Positions 1 to 10,756 of a DNA stretch of 64,000 bases are shown piece after piece. Both the position numbers and the translations under genes were made by a program. Each line of letters opens with the position of its first letter. Position 1 is the stretch's first letter. Under the pieces are notes generated by a model. That model saw only the letters and a program-made list of their open reading frames with translations. It made no database searches and had not been told where the DNA came from. Origin of the DNA: Trematomus loennbergii (lineage: Eukaryota > Chordata > Actinopteri > Perciformes > Nototheniidae); contig JAAOOA010000454.1 in assembly GCA_012861695.1 (NCBI GenBank), positions 248,001-312,000 of the forward strand, read 5' to 3'.

Positions 1-230
1 TCGCGCACAGATTGTGACGATTCTCTCCGACCAATCAGCAGCCGAGAGCGTTGACGTCACAAACTCAGCCCGATTGTCTTGGCCCTGGCCCCACGATTTT
101 ATGAGGCCAGAAAAACTGTGAATTAGGACCCGCCGGCCGGTACTAGGCCAAGTGGAAACGCAACCACAAACGGGCCGCTGACGTCACAGCCCTCTTAAAC
201 CGGGCTGCGCGCTGTAGTGGAAACGCGCCA

Positions 231-1036
231 TAAGGCCCCGCTCACACGGGAACGTTTGCGTTTATGCACAGTATGCGTATTCTAAAAAGTCTTCCGTTCA
301 CATGCATTTGTTTCATTTAACGTGTCTGTTCAAACGAGACCGCTGGAAACGCTGTAGTACATATGCCGGGACTGTAAGTGGCGCTGTAACTTCCGCCAAA
401 ATACACCAAAAGCAGCGAAGAAGAGCACCCCGCTGCAATGTTGCCATGGCTACCCTTCTGTTTAAGCCCCGCGGTGTATTTAGCAACATGTAGTTCATGT
501 AATTCTCCATGTCCACTTGTTGCTGATGGTTGTGGTAGAGGAGCTGTAGATTTTGCACTAATATCTGTAGCATGGTCAGTAGCAGTAGCACTAGCAGTAG
601 CTACTGACAGGAGGAAGCTAACACCGGGTAAGATCGCTCCTTTGTCAATATAATGGATCAATGCATGAAATCTGACTCTGTTTATTTTGTTTAAGGAGTA
701 TATTGGGCGTTAACAATTCTGGTTTGCCTTTTATAATATTATTTCATTCAAGAACCCCTTGTGCGTTTAATTAACACAGCTATTTTTGATAGTTGCTACA
801 GCAGTGAGCAGGAGAGGTGGGGCTATCCTTATTTTTTCAGGAAATATTCGTATAGAGGTGATTACACGGACTCGGTTGACCCCCCAGAGCGTTTTGTTTG
901 CAAATCTATCCACCTTGGGACCCGTTATCGTTTGTGGGGTCAGTTTCTATCGGCCTCGTGTAAATAATAGGGCTATACGCACGCGAAACTATGCAGATAC
1001 AAGCAGTTTTCTCCTCGTGTAAACGGCGCCTAAAGG
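231..1036. mobile_element. Possible non-autonomous hAT-like DNA element
   Basis: The left edge near 231 (ggccccgctcacacgggaac) and the reverse complement of the right edge near 1036 (ggcgccgtttacacgagg) resemble each other as imperfect terminal inverted repeats. The interior has no convincing coding frame, so a non-autonomous element is the simplest reading. A clean target-site duplication is not visible. Short open frames inside it look like chance. Confidence 0.25.
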
Positions 1037-1449
1037 GCGAAAGTATGTCACCCAGTTTTTCACAAGAAAAGGTGGGTGTGGTCCATGAGTGGTGGACATT
1101 AGTCTGTTAGCTAAGCGTAGTCCATTGTAAATAATAATTGTAATGTTTTTTTTTACTAAGCTGACATTAAGTAGGCTACTGTTAATATCTTCACAGAAAA
1201 TTCAGAGGTTTTTCATTTCACTGCTCTTTTAGCTGACATTAAATACAGGTACATTTTTAGCAGCTATTCATACTAAATCAGTTGTCCCTCCCCCTGATGC
1301 CAGGACCAACAGATCCATCTTAAGGCTCAGCAGCCCTGTCCCCCCATAATGCTGAACCTGAACCAGCTTTTCTCCCAACTGAAGGAGGTGAGCAGCATTG
1401 TGTTGAATGACATGCCACTTAACATATTGAAGGGAGACTGGAATACAAC

Positions 1450-1471
1450 ATATATATATATATATATATAT
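1450..1471. repeat. (TA)n microsatellite
   Basis: An uninterrupted run of about eleven TA dinucleotides. No gene lies next to it. Confidence 0.85.
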
Positions 1472-1545
1472 CAAAAACAAAAAGCTAACATCAAATTTCA
1501 ATGATACATTTCAAACACAGTATTTTCCCACATAGCCAATGCAGT

Positions 1546-1672
1546 GTTTCCCTAGGATGGAGTCATAGCAGCGGTGTTAAGGCACGTGGGCTCAGCATAA
1601 TGTGAGTGCGGAGCGTGTGGAATTTTTTAGTGTGTGCGCGTGCAAAGTGCTCCCCGCCAATTTGTTTCTATT
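1546..1672 (+). repeat. Dispersed repeat, also found beside the TG/CA tracts
   Basis: This stretch, including gggctcagcataatgtgagt and the following gcggagcgtgtggaatttt, is present in reverse complement at about 57462-57575. Shorter forms lie at 23053-23130 (plus) and 37068-37150 (minus). The 57.5-kb copy shares the longest part, including the ctcctaggatgg-side end. At the other three places it abuts a TG/CA tract and a hAT-like element; here it stands alone. It therefore links the left edge of the window to the duplicated TRIM blocks. Confidence 0.65.
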
Positions 1673-1840
1673 GGCGCGTTCACACCAAGTACTTTTCCCA
1701 CAGTAGTTCCTGAGAACTTTAGTTCATGAGAGTTCTTTTAGTTCTGACGAACTAAAGCATATCGCGTTCACACCAAAATGAGTTCCTGGGGGTGGATTAG
1801 GCAAATGAGCCGCTGACGTCACTTATTCTTCTTCTGCTTT
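1673..1840. repeat. Unclassified repeat with internal GCGTTCACACCAA motifs
   Basis: The motif gcgttcacaccaa occurs twice, near 1676 and 1764, with agttc/gaact palindromic words between them. This is typical of short non-autonomous DNA elements of fish, but no clear ends were found. Confidence 0.3.
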
Positions 1841-1879
1841 GGGTTTACTGGCAGGCCGCAAACAACTTCACGGCGAGTA

Positions 1880-1945
1880 CAGTAGGTGGCGGTATGCACC
1901 TTAAAGTTGCAATTCGCCAAAAAACCGAGAGAAGAAGAAGAAAAG
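1880..1945 (+). mobile_element. LINE-type 3' tail with GAA-rich end
   Basis: The segment cagtaggtggcggtatgc, then a gc-aattcgcc motif and an (AGA)n tail, matches the 3' end of the LINE at 47224-47292 in order and spacing. It is either a severely 5'-truncated LINE copy or a SINE sharing the LINE tail. No ORF belongs to it. Confidence 0.5.
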
Positions 1946-3020
1946 CTTCCGCTTCCGCTGTATGCTTCTGTTTACCTTCCGACCTCAGACACGGTATGGA
2001 GTTGACGTTTTGATGGTCGTGTTATACAGCTTCGTAACTGAGTTATTTAAGCCAATAACTCAGCCACAAATAAAAATACAGATCGACCATTCAAATGCAA
2101 TAGAAATGCTGAGTCGGAGGCGAAGGCGGTTAAGAAGCCTTAACAAAAGGATTGGACCACGAAAAGCACACGCTATGGACATGTTTCGATAGCTGAGGAT
2201 GATGACCCTTATCACGCCCAAAGAACAGCAATGGTACGTTCATTAAATCACATTAATACTATCTAATGTAGGATTTATGGAGTTACGTAGGGTTAATTTG
2301 TGTCTTTGTATGTATTCCAGATATGCGAATACTACGGAACGCGTCGTGTCCCGCGCTCTCTCTGGGTGAACAATAGAACCTCGGCCTGGTGCACACCAAT
2401 GTGCAGTGGATCAAAGTGGATCTTTTCAACTCCTCTGTATTCGCCTGGAAGCAACCATTGGGGAGACGCAACCTAAACAAATCGCCACGGGGCAAGACAC
2501 GCGCACAGCCCTTGAGGCATCTGAACAGCATGGAAATTGTAAATTGACAATAAAGCTGATCTTTTGTACTGTGCATTTGGTTCTCTCTTTTATTTACCAC
2601 AGTCAACAGACACAATTACAATAGTGCAGACACACCTTTGTGCAAAGATTAAATGTCAGTATCAAAACAGTACTCATACTGTATATTTGTATATTAATAT
2701 GAGTATATTATTATGTTAAATGTGTGTTAAAGACAATGGGATGAGGTTGAAAGCTCTTTAAAAAGCTTTTGTATACCATCTTTACTGTGATAAATACATA
2801 CATGTTAAGCATACACATCTGAAGAACTACGTTACACACACACAGGTTAGTCTGTGTACCGCTGCACTGCTGCTGGTTTAAACAAAGACAGTCATGATGC
2901 TAGTGCCGTGCATGTAGGTTCTCTTTTATTTATCAGAAGCAGATCAATAAGTGTCAGTAGTATCAAAACAATATAATAACAGTGGCAATATATATATATA
3001 ATCACAATAATACAAAATGA
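1946..3020. other. Intergenic DNA with a local duplication, no supported gene
   Basis: Several short open frames occur but none shows a recognisable domain. The stretch around 2577-2690 (ttctctcttttatttaccac, then a later tgtcagtatcaaaaca) is echoed at about 2919-2975, which suggests a small local duplication. An AATAAAG hexamer lies near 2548. Confidence 0.4.
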
Positions 3021-3157
3021 ACTGTCCCAGGTGTAGGCAATTTGGGGTGAAGTGTCTTGCCCAGGGACACAACGACATCCTGACTGCAGTGGGGTTTGAA
3101 CCTGTGCTCCCCTGATCCGAACACCAACGCACCAGACCACTGCACAACACGCCTCCC
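3021..3157 (-). mobile_element. tRNA-derived SINE, minus orientation
   Basis: Read on the minus strand it starts gggaggcgtgttgtgcagtg, with an A-box-like region, and has ggttcaaaccccactgcag about 50 bases on, a good B box for RNA polymerase III. It matches the plus-strand copy at 3609-3797 over the tRNA-like head. The tail diverges into other sequence near 3021. Confidence 0.6.
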
Positions 3158-3236
3158 AACAAGTCATTGTACAGTTTATCAACACAAGTTTTTCTTAATT
3201 TTTGTATTGAAGGCCTGTTGGATTTAATCAGCTCGC

Positions 3237-4500
3237 TTAGCACTGCCAGAAGCCCAGCCTGAAAGGTATTTTGTTGCTCCACCTCGATTCCTGGGCCTTG
3301 TGTGAATGCAGCAGCCGTTCGTCGTGCATCTCCTTGGCACGCAGGTCCTCATTCTCCTTGCTGACCATGGCACGGCGGTCCATCGCCATGATGGTGTCAA
3401 GGAATCTGTCATCGCGTGCCCACTTTCCTAAGGTGAAATATGCAAGATACAAGATCAGTTTAATCGCAACAACGAGACAACATTGTCCAAATCTGTCTCT
3501 GCAGGCACACAACAGGAGGAACACGGGGAACACCTTTGATTTGACTATTAACATTTTAAATGGTGAAGGCACTAGCAATTGGGGGATGAGGGCTCTCAGG
3601 ACATGATAGGGAGGCGTGTTGCGCAGTGGATAAGTGCATTGGTGTTCGGATCAGGGGAGCACAGGTTCAAACCCCACTGCAGTCAGCATGTCGTTGTGTC
3701 CCTGAGACACTTCACCCCAAAGTGCTCCTGTGGGGATTGCCCACAGTATTGAGTATGTAAGCTTTGGATAAAAGCGTCTAACAAGTGACATGTAATGATT
3801 CAAAAAGGATAATACAAGGAACAATGTTTAGGCAGTAAATAGAATTTCAATTACATTTCTACTTCAATGTGCAAAAATATTAGAACATCAGTCTTTGTGG
3901 CATGCAGGTAATCAACTGTTTAAGCTTTTACCATTAACATGTAGAATGAATGTTGCAAATTACTTGAAATTATAGCAACTACAATCTATTGTTTACCTCT
4001 ATGCATTAGCCACAGAGGTAGCATTATGTCCAGCTAGCATGCTAATTGCTAACGTTATATTATCGTTTTATCCCAGAGGGGAAAACTAGTTTCTAATCCT
4101 GAGAGAAACACCTCGCCTGAAACACACGATTAGTGCCATGAGTTAGTGAAGCAAATTACAGAACATTGCACACTTATTCACAAGTCAAAACGTGTTCATA
4201 GCGGGCATGGATGAGAATAGCTAGCTAGCTAGATGTTATTAGCCAGCTTGGACCTAACGTTAGCAAGTTCTACCATGGCTAGCTCGATCTACTGAGCAAA
4301 TAAAAGTACATCTAAGACCAGTATTGTGCAGATTAAAACAGTGCAGTGCATGTATTTTATTTTACCTTGGTAGTCGTCCCGACATGACTTTGCCAGGTCT
4401 GCTAACTTTGCAGAGCCACAGAAACTGCATTCAGTAGAAGCTTCTGAATGTGGCGCTTCGCGTCCTCCGAGTAAATCGCCAGAAGCGCAGACACATCCTC
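3237..4500 (-). CDS. Possible two-exon gene fragment, unrecognised (charged, Myb/SANT-hinting)
   Basis: On the minus strand, an exon-like stretch ends at 4366 with a donor (ccaag|gtaaaa). Another begins at 3427 after an acceptor (ttcaccttag) and runs to a stop at 3237. The two join in phase: the first ends LAKSCRDDYQ and the second continues GKWARDDRFLDTIMAMDRRA. The second exon is charged and helix-prone, like the tail of trihelix or transposon-derived DNA-binding proteins. A different frame of the first exon reads RWSDEDEDVSALLAIYSE, which resembles the start of a Myb/SANT-like domain, but it does not stay in frame with the splice. The first exon's own frame has stops upstream, so its beginning is unknown. 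This may be a decayed domesticated-transposon gene. Confidence 0.3.
3609..3797 (+). mobile_element. tRNA-derived SINE, plus orientation
   Basis: The head is gggaggcgtgttgcgcagtg with a B box ggttcaaacc about 50 bases in. The 3' part, ggataaaagcgtctaacaag followed by tgacatgtaatg, is the conserved tail of common teleost SINEs. With the minus copy at 3021-3157 it brackets the exon at 3237-3427. Confidence 0.65.
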
Positions 4501-4710
4501 ATCCTCATCACTCCACCGCTCCAATTGATTTATTTAGTGTTGCTATAATAACTGCTTTCACAAAAGGAATCTCTTCGTGTGTGCTGCGAAGCGAGGAAAT
4601 ACAATGGCCGCTTACAACAAAAAATTCTGAGTCAAACGGGCGTGGTTTGCATTCCGCACAGCCAATCAGACGTAGGAACTACTTTCTCCCACGAAAGGCC
4701 CTGCTCTCTA

Positions 4711-5080
4711 GGACTCACAGCTGGGATGTTCAGGTTACAGACAGTACATTCTGGGTACTTGGTGTGTCAGCAGAGTCTGCCCAGAAGAAGGGAGACATAT
4801 GGTCTGAATCATGGGGAATATTATTCCATGGAGGTGAATACTCAGCATGGTCATCATCAGATCCAGTCACTCCTCTCAGCCTGCAGAAGGAGCTCCAGAG
4901 GGTCAGAGTGAATCTGGACTGGAACAGAGGAGAGTTGTCGTTCTCTGATCCTGACACTAACACACACATACACACCTTCACACACACTTTCACTGAGAAG
5001 ATGTTTCCATACTTTAACACTGTGGATGAAGTGAAGATATTACCGCTGAAGGTGTGTGTGACAGTGTAGGAGAGCAGGTA
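4711..5080 (+). pseudogene. TRIM copy 1: C-terminal B30.2 fragment
   Basis: Homology to the other TRIM copies starts abruptly at 4711 (ggactcacagctggg) and covers the SPRY part only: [14 protein letters not shown], the [18 protein letters not shown] core and [14 protein letters not shown]-box, coiled coil and PRY are absent, and the sequence before 4711 is unrelated. The end is also altered: the expected GTGGAGCAGAGC is replaced so that a TAG at 5067-5069 stops the frame a few residues early. The 3' flank that follows is the standard one. This is the broken left edge of the duplicated cluster rather than a working ligase. Confidence 0.85.
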
Positions 5081-6380
5081 GAGATCAACGGGATCATTAT
5101 ATCTATGATATTTATCTCTTAAAGCAGGAGTGTGCAAACTTTTTTCAAAGAGGACCGGATTTGATAATGTGAATATTATATCACAATTCTTATTGTCACA
5201 ATTATCTTTATTTTATTCAAATGGCTATATAACTAAATATAAGCCACTAATGCAGTCGTGAACAACTCTAAAAACACGCTCTTTCATTCATATCTGGAGA
5301 GTCAGATAACATTGAACAGAGGATGTGGAATATCTTTCACTTTGAAGCTGGTTTGACATCTTTTTTTATAAAGTGGTGTGTCAGAATCAGGTCAGACAAA
5401 TAATAATCTAACATATGCAGGACGGACCGTGGACATGCCTGTCTTAAAGGGAAATACACTGCTGTCTCTTTATTCTAAACATGTGTTTATTTTTTGTTTC
5501 ACTAATGTTTTTCTTGTTGTTATTGAGTTTGATAATCTGCTTTTTGACCATACTGTCAACCTTTATTAAATTAAAACACGTGCATTTAGCTGACACTTTT
5601 ATCCAAGTAACATCACATATGCTGAACTGCTTCCTTTAGAGGAAATAAGAGATATATATTCTTTACATTTGAAATGATCTCACCCAGATTCAGATCTTTA
5701 TGTCAGGTTATAGTTTAACCTTCTCTGTTTTATTGAAACTATGTTGTTATAAATTGTTCATTTGTGATTTGTGCATGATGGGAAAATAAATAAATAATAT
5801 GTTTAATTCAACTGCAAGTTTGAGCAGCGAATCATTTATCAGATCCAAAATTAAATGCATTTTAATTTCCAGTCCAGACAATATTGATTTTAAATCGTTG
5901 AAATTAAAGTTTTATTACATGCAATTTTTACATTTTAAACTTGTATAATCATATAAAACATACAGAGTTACTGGGTTTAAATGAACTCCCTGACAGACAG
6001 GGAATAAAATAAATGTTTTAAAGAGATTTCTAAGTATTTAAACACAGAGTAAATGTTAAACCCAGTTTTCCCAGGAGAAGCCTAAACAGAGAGGACTGTT
6101 CATTGCTGTTCAGCGTGGATTATCAAATGCACACGTTTATAAACTCTAAAGAATTGAATCTCAATCTAAAATACTGATTTCTTGGCAGCGGTGTGTTATC
6201 GAGTATTAACAACCTCTTAAACGTCCAATTTGACCAATCAGAATTGAGTATTCAACTAAGACGTTTAATACAATTATAATATATAGTAAAGTAAAATATA
6301 TATTGGTGTAGATAAAGTAATGTGTGCACTACTTGAATATATAAAAACATGTATGTTACAATAGAGTTGTGCATTAATAT
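5081..6380 (+). other. Standard TRIM 3' flank (copy 1)
   Basis: An AT-rich 3' flank shared by all TRIM copies in the window. It contains AATAAA-type hexamers (gggaaaataaataaataat near 5780), which could end the transcript, and a MITE-like stretch (cgagtattaacaacctctta and accaatcagaattgagtatt) near 6200-6260. It is interrupted at 6381 by the composite repeat and resumes at 8672. The hydrophobic open frame near 5378-5569 is truncated relative to the other copies. Confidence 0.75.
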
Positions 6381-8671
6381 TAACAAGAGAATGCAATTCC
6401 TGAAGAAATTGCTAGTGGGAATGCTTTATGCTGAAAATCTGACGCTAAACTACTATGGTGAAATGTAATGTGTAAGAAGAAAGTGAAGAATTTAAATTGA
6501 AATGATACATGAACACTGGGGGCTTGAATGTGTGATGAGAGAAGAAAAGAAAGTAAAAAGGCTTGGAAAAGCAGCAGAATATTTGAACTGCAAACTTTTG
6601 AACTAACTTGATGGTGAATGATCTGTCACCATGCCAACGGCATTTGATGACATCCCATAATACGCTTAGATGTGTGGATGGCTGCATTGTTACCAAACCT
6701 GTGAAGTGTTGGGCCGTTTGGAGCATTTTCACTGAAGTTATGAGAAAACCGTGTTTCATGGTGAGCCTTGTTACCATGGCAACGGCATTTGAAGAAACCC
6801 CATAATTGACGTAGAGCTGTTGAGGGCTGTACCGGTGATATACAAGTGAAGTTTGGAGGACGATCGGACCGTGTCCATTGGACTTACAGCGACATCGTGC
6901 TTCATGGCGAGTGGTCTGTCGCCATGGCAACGGCATTTGATGACACCCCATAATACGGTTAGATGCGTTGATGGCTGCATCGTTACCAAACCTGTGAAGT
7001 TTTGGGCCGTTTGGAGCATTTTCACTGAAGTTATGAGAAAACCGTGTTTCATGGTGAGCATTGTGTTGCCATGGCAACGGCATTTGAAGAAACCCCATAA
7101 TTGACGTAGAGCTGTTGAGGGCTGGACCGGTGATATACAAGTGAAGATTGGGGGACGATCGGACCGTGTCCATTGGACTTACAGCGACATCGTGCTTCAT
7201 GGCGAGTGGTCTGTCGCCATGGCAACGGCATTTGAAGAAATCTCAAAACTGTCCTGTAGATGTCTTCACGGCTGGACTGTTAGCACACATGTGAAGTTTG
7301 AGCACTTTTTGAACATTTTCATAGGAGTTATAGCGACATCGTCTTTTATGGCGAGGGATGCGTTTCCATGGAAACGGCATATGGTGAGATCTCAGATTTG
7401 GCGTAGAGCTGTTGAGGCATGGACCGGTGATATACAAGTGAAGATTGGGGGACGATTGGACAGTGTCGATTGGACTTACAGCGACATCGTGTTTCATGGC
7501 GAGTTGTCTGTCGCCATGGCAACGGCATTTGATGACACCCCATAATACGCTTAGATGCGTTGATGGCTGCATCGTTACCAAACCTGTGAAGTTTTGGGTT
7601 GTTTGGAGTATTTTCACTGAAGTTATGATAAAACCGTGTTTCAAGGTGAGCATTGTGTTGCCATGGCAACGGCATTTGAAGAAATCTCAAAACTGTCCCG
7701 TAGATGTCTTCACGGCTGGACTGTTAGCACACATGTGAAGTTTGAGCACATTTTGAAAATGTTCATAGGAGTTATACATTACATTAGGAGGTTACATTAC
7801 TCTCTCTCTTCTCTTGATCGCCCTCTCTCTTCTCTTGATCGCCCTCTTGATCTTCGGCATATGATGATGACACCCCATAATTGACGTAGAGCTGTTGAGG
7901 GCAGGACCATTAAGTTTATCTGAAGTCTGCTGCTCTGAGCATGTCGGTTGGAGTGATGCATCATCGTGTTCCATTACACAGGTGTTTATAGTTGAGCTAA
8001 CGAGCTCTGCAGAGATCATAGGTTTCCATTGTTCTGAATGAGAGATAAACCTCTTACATGTGAACGTTTGTGGAAGAACCGTAACAGATATCTGTGAAAT
8101 TTCAAAACGTGAAGCATGTCAAGGAAGTTGAGTATCTGAAGTGTAATTTTTGTGTACTTTCGGGTTAATAATGTGGCCTTTTCAGTTTAACTAAGGTGTG
8201 CGGCTGCTGCTGTGAGGAAATATCAGCCTGAAATTACAATGGGCTTTAATGGAGACATGTTGAACGTTTTTGTCACTTCATGCCCTCAAGAGGCATTTTG
8301 TTTAATTATTTTGCTTAATTATTTATTATATTTTTCAAGCTACGAGATGTTTTCCTACGTTTGTCATGAAAGATTATGTCTCAGGAGGAATTAGGGTGCT
8401 GTGACATCACGCACTCTGCCTTAACGAGCTGCGCAATGTTAAAGTAAAAATGTTAAAAATGTGATGTATTATGGATGTATCTCTGGAATTATGAAAGTTA
8501 TGAATGATAAAAGTAATAGCCTGCGATTCCCGACCGAGCTGAACGTTTTGATGTTTGAACGGAGTTTCGTTTTGAATGTGGGAGGAGAAGAGGGACAAAA
8601 TAAGTCGGGGAATAATACACTTTTTGTCCGTAGCATAACATAGTGGGAATGCTGTATCAGCATTCCACTAA
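6381..8671 (+). repeat. Composite element with 147-bp tandem array, inserted in TRIM 3' flank
   Basis: The TRIM 3' flank reads gcattaatattaa up to 6380 and resumes aataatgatatcactc at 8672, while uninterrupted copies (26011-26030, 50453-50472) read straight through. The insert has a leader (gaatgcaattcctgaagaaa), a tandem array at about 6600-7760, a (CTCTCTTCTCTTGATCGCC)n stretch at 7800-7860 and a 750-bp tail. The array consists of half-units of 147-148 bp. Each carries a palindrome of the GTTGCCATGGCAAC type, at 6625, 6770, 6918, 7065, 7213, 7362, 7510 and 7657. It ends in a 30-bp near-palindrome at 8641-8670. The open frames on both strands are by-products of the repeat. The class of element is not known to me. 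Confidence 0.8.
8641..8670. repeat. Terminal near-palindrome of the composite element
   Basis: tagtgggaatgct, a five-base loop (gtatc) and agcattccacta can fold on themselves. The same word gtgggaatgct occurs near the other end of the element (6414-6425), so it may be part of its terminal structure. Confidence 0.5.
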
Positions 8672-9115
8672 ATAATGATATCACTCATTAAAGCAGCAAC
8701 AATCACATTTAATGAGAAAAGAGCAAACAGATGTTACAATGCTGTCCAATAATAAACTAACTAACATATCTGATTAAATCAGTTTCACAAGAACAGAGGA
8801 TTCTTCAGACTGAAAACAAGTTGCTAATTTTCCTCATTTTATTCATGTTTATTTCCTCACTGACATGAAGTGTCTCAAAGTAAATACAAAATATCTCTAA
8901 CTTTGATTTCAGTTTTCACAAGGACTCCACTTCTCCCCTCGATTTTCTCACTTTTTACGTTTTATCTCTGTTAATTCATAAAGAAAAAAGCTGACACGTC
9001 TTCACTTCAGCGGGCGCCATCTTTAACGAATCAGCATCTCTTTACTTTCAACGGCTTTTTCAGCACTTTAATGTTATCAGTAGTAACCACATGACTTAAA
9101 GGTCACATATTATGC
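8672..9115 (+). other. Distal part of TRIM 3' flank
   Basis: Matches 26021-26206 and 50461-50645 (atgatatcactc, aaagcagcaacaatcacatt, gcgggcgccatcttta), with an extra stretch at about 8712-8980 not seen in those copies. No gene is visible. Confidence 0.6.
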
Positions 9116-9121
9116 AAAATC

Positions 9122-9488
9122 CACTTCTTCATGTCTCTTCTACATCAACATGTGTCCCCTCTTCTTCATGTCTCTTCTACATCAACATGTGTCCCCTCTT
9201 CTTCATGTCTCTTCTACATCAACATGTGTCCCCTCTTCTTCATGTCTCTTCTACATCAGCATGTGTCCCCTCTTCTTCATGTCTCTTCTACATCAACATG
9301 TGTCCCCTCTTCTCCATGTCTCTTCTACATCAACATGTGTCCCCTCTTCTCCATGTCTCTTCTACATCAACATGTGTCCCTCTTCTCCATGTCTCTTCTA
9401 CACCAACATGTGTCCCTCTTCTTCATGTCTCTTCTACATCAACATGTGTCCCTCTTCTTCATGTCTCTTCTACATCAACATGTGTCCC
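9122..9488 (+). repeat. 37-bp minisatellite, about 10 units
   Basis: The unit starts cttcttcatgtctcttctac and ends atcaacatgtgtcccct. Some units have lost one C or changed cttctt to cttctc. Because 37 is not a multiple of three and no frame of the unit has a stop, all three plus frames stay open. The apparent 119-167 aa proteins are therefore artefacts. Larger arrays lie at 26209-26756 and 50651-51167. Confidence 0.95.
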
Positions 9489-9673
9489 CTCTGTGGAAAG
9501 AGACTCTGACGGTTTCAGGAACAAAGATTCTCTCTCTTTTTGTCCTGATCCATTTATATAAAAACCTGTCTGAAAATGAGCTGATCAGATTTTGGCCACT
9601 TTATGATGTCATAACGATGTTTTGGCTTGTGTAACCATTAGCCAATGACCAACCAAGGTAACCCCCTATATTT

Positions 9674-10200
9674 GGTATCCCTGCAGTGGTGTGCAAATGT
9701 ATGGACTTTTACCATACCTGTACATAAGACTGGTTTCTCTAAATTCGCCTTTTTTAATACTGTGAGCCAGAAATCTCCACTTTAGAATCATTTACATACA
9801 CCAAACTTTCCATTTTGATTTACATAAGGATATTTTTCATTATTTAATTCTAAGCCTGATTTATAGAGCATTTTATTTTATTTTAAAGGACAAACATGTG
9901 AGGTTTTTGGGGCGTGTTGATAGTATTTTGTTATTTATAGAGTAATCCAATGTCTATGTGTTGTTGCGTGACCTGTCCATGTTACAGTGTTTAATGAGAA
10001 ACTGAATAACTTTTTGAAATGGATAGGTGTCTGATTAGATGCCATGGTGTCTTCTTTTTTAGTCACAACATTTTTGGTACAAATGTTTATGTTACAACAT
10101 AAAAGACAGAAAAAGTAGATCACAAAGCCCAGGAAATAGCTGTAACTGATACAAGTTTAATTGGGATGTAATACAGAATGTGTTATTGCTCTGACTTCAG
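9674..10200 (+). other. LRRC18 intron remnant before orphan exon 2
   Basis: From tatccctgcagtggtgtgc onward this matches the 3' part of the intron of the complete LRRC18 gene (30965-31491). The left end joins the minisatellite flank (aaccaaggtaacccc) instead of exon 1. The same junction occurs at about 51330-51350. Confidence 0.8.
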
Positions 10201-10626
10201 CTGGAGGAGCTCCCTGCGTCTGTCGGCCGTCTCCAGAACCTTCTGGTCCTGAACCTGTGTAACAACCGTCTGTCCAGCCTCCCCAGTGCCATGGGTCTCC
10301 TGAAGAAGCTTCTGACTCTCAGCCTGGGGATGAACCAGCTGAACGACCTGCCCTCCTCCATCTCCGCCCTGCAGGAGCTGCGGCACATCGGCCTCTCCGA
10401 CAACAAGTTCACCCACGTCCCCTTCTGCATCTCCAGGATGGACAAACTGGAGCGGGTCAACCTGGACAGGAACCCCATCGTCACCGAGGATAAATCCAAT
10501 CAGTCCAATAATACGGAGAAGCTCTACCTGGTGAAGGAGAGCGTCCTGTGTGAAGACTGCCTCAATAAGTGCCAGACTGACAGGAAGACGATGGAGGATA
10601 ATGAAAACTGGAATGAGACAAATTGA
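10201..10626 (+). pseudogene. LRRC18: Orphan LRRC18 exon 2 (copy A)
   Basis: It begins right after a good acceptor (tctgacttcag) and reads LEELPASVGRLQNLLVLNLC through four leucine-rich repeats. It continues to the LRRC18 C-terminal signature LYLVKESVLCEDCLNKCQ and a stop at 10624-10626, 141 codons in all. The frame is intact and nearly identical to the exon at 31492-31917 (for example H for R in KFTHVP). There is no exon 1: the preceding 0.5 kb is intron and then a minisatellite. Without the first 86 codons it cannot make normal LRRC18. It could still be spliced onto an upstream exon such as that of a TRIM transcript, which is speculation. Confidence 0.85.
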
Positions 10627-10756
10627 CCGGGTAAACCCAACCTGTTGACCCAGGAAGGATAAGAAAAACACACTTATAGGAACTTTATATGTATAGTTTT
10701 GACTCATTTTATTTTACCACACTGTTTACTCAAGCATACTGTACTGTTTCCTTATA

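Noticed and set aside
6445..7738. Proteins of 96-251 aa over the composite arrays on both strands
   Set aside because: Both strands and several frames are open because of the repeat unit; copies differ by indels that ignore frame.
9112..9634. Proteins of 119-227 aa over the minisatellites (also 26197-26896, 50640-51308)
   Set aside because: The 37-bp unit has no stop in any forward frame; codon use is dictated by the repeat and all three frames are open equally.
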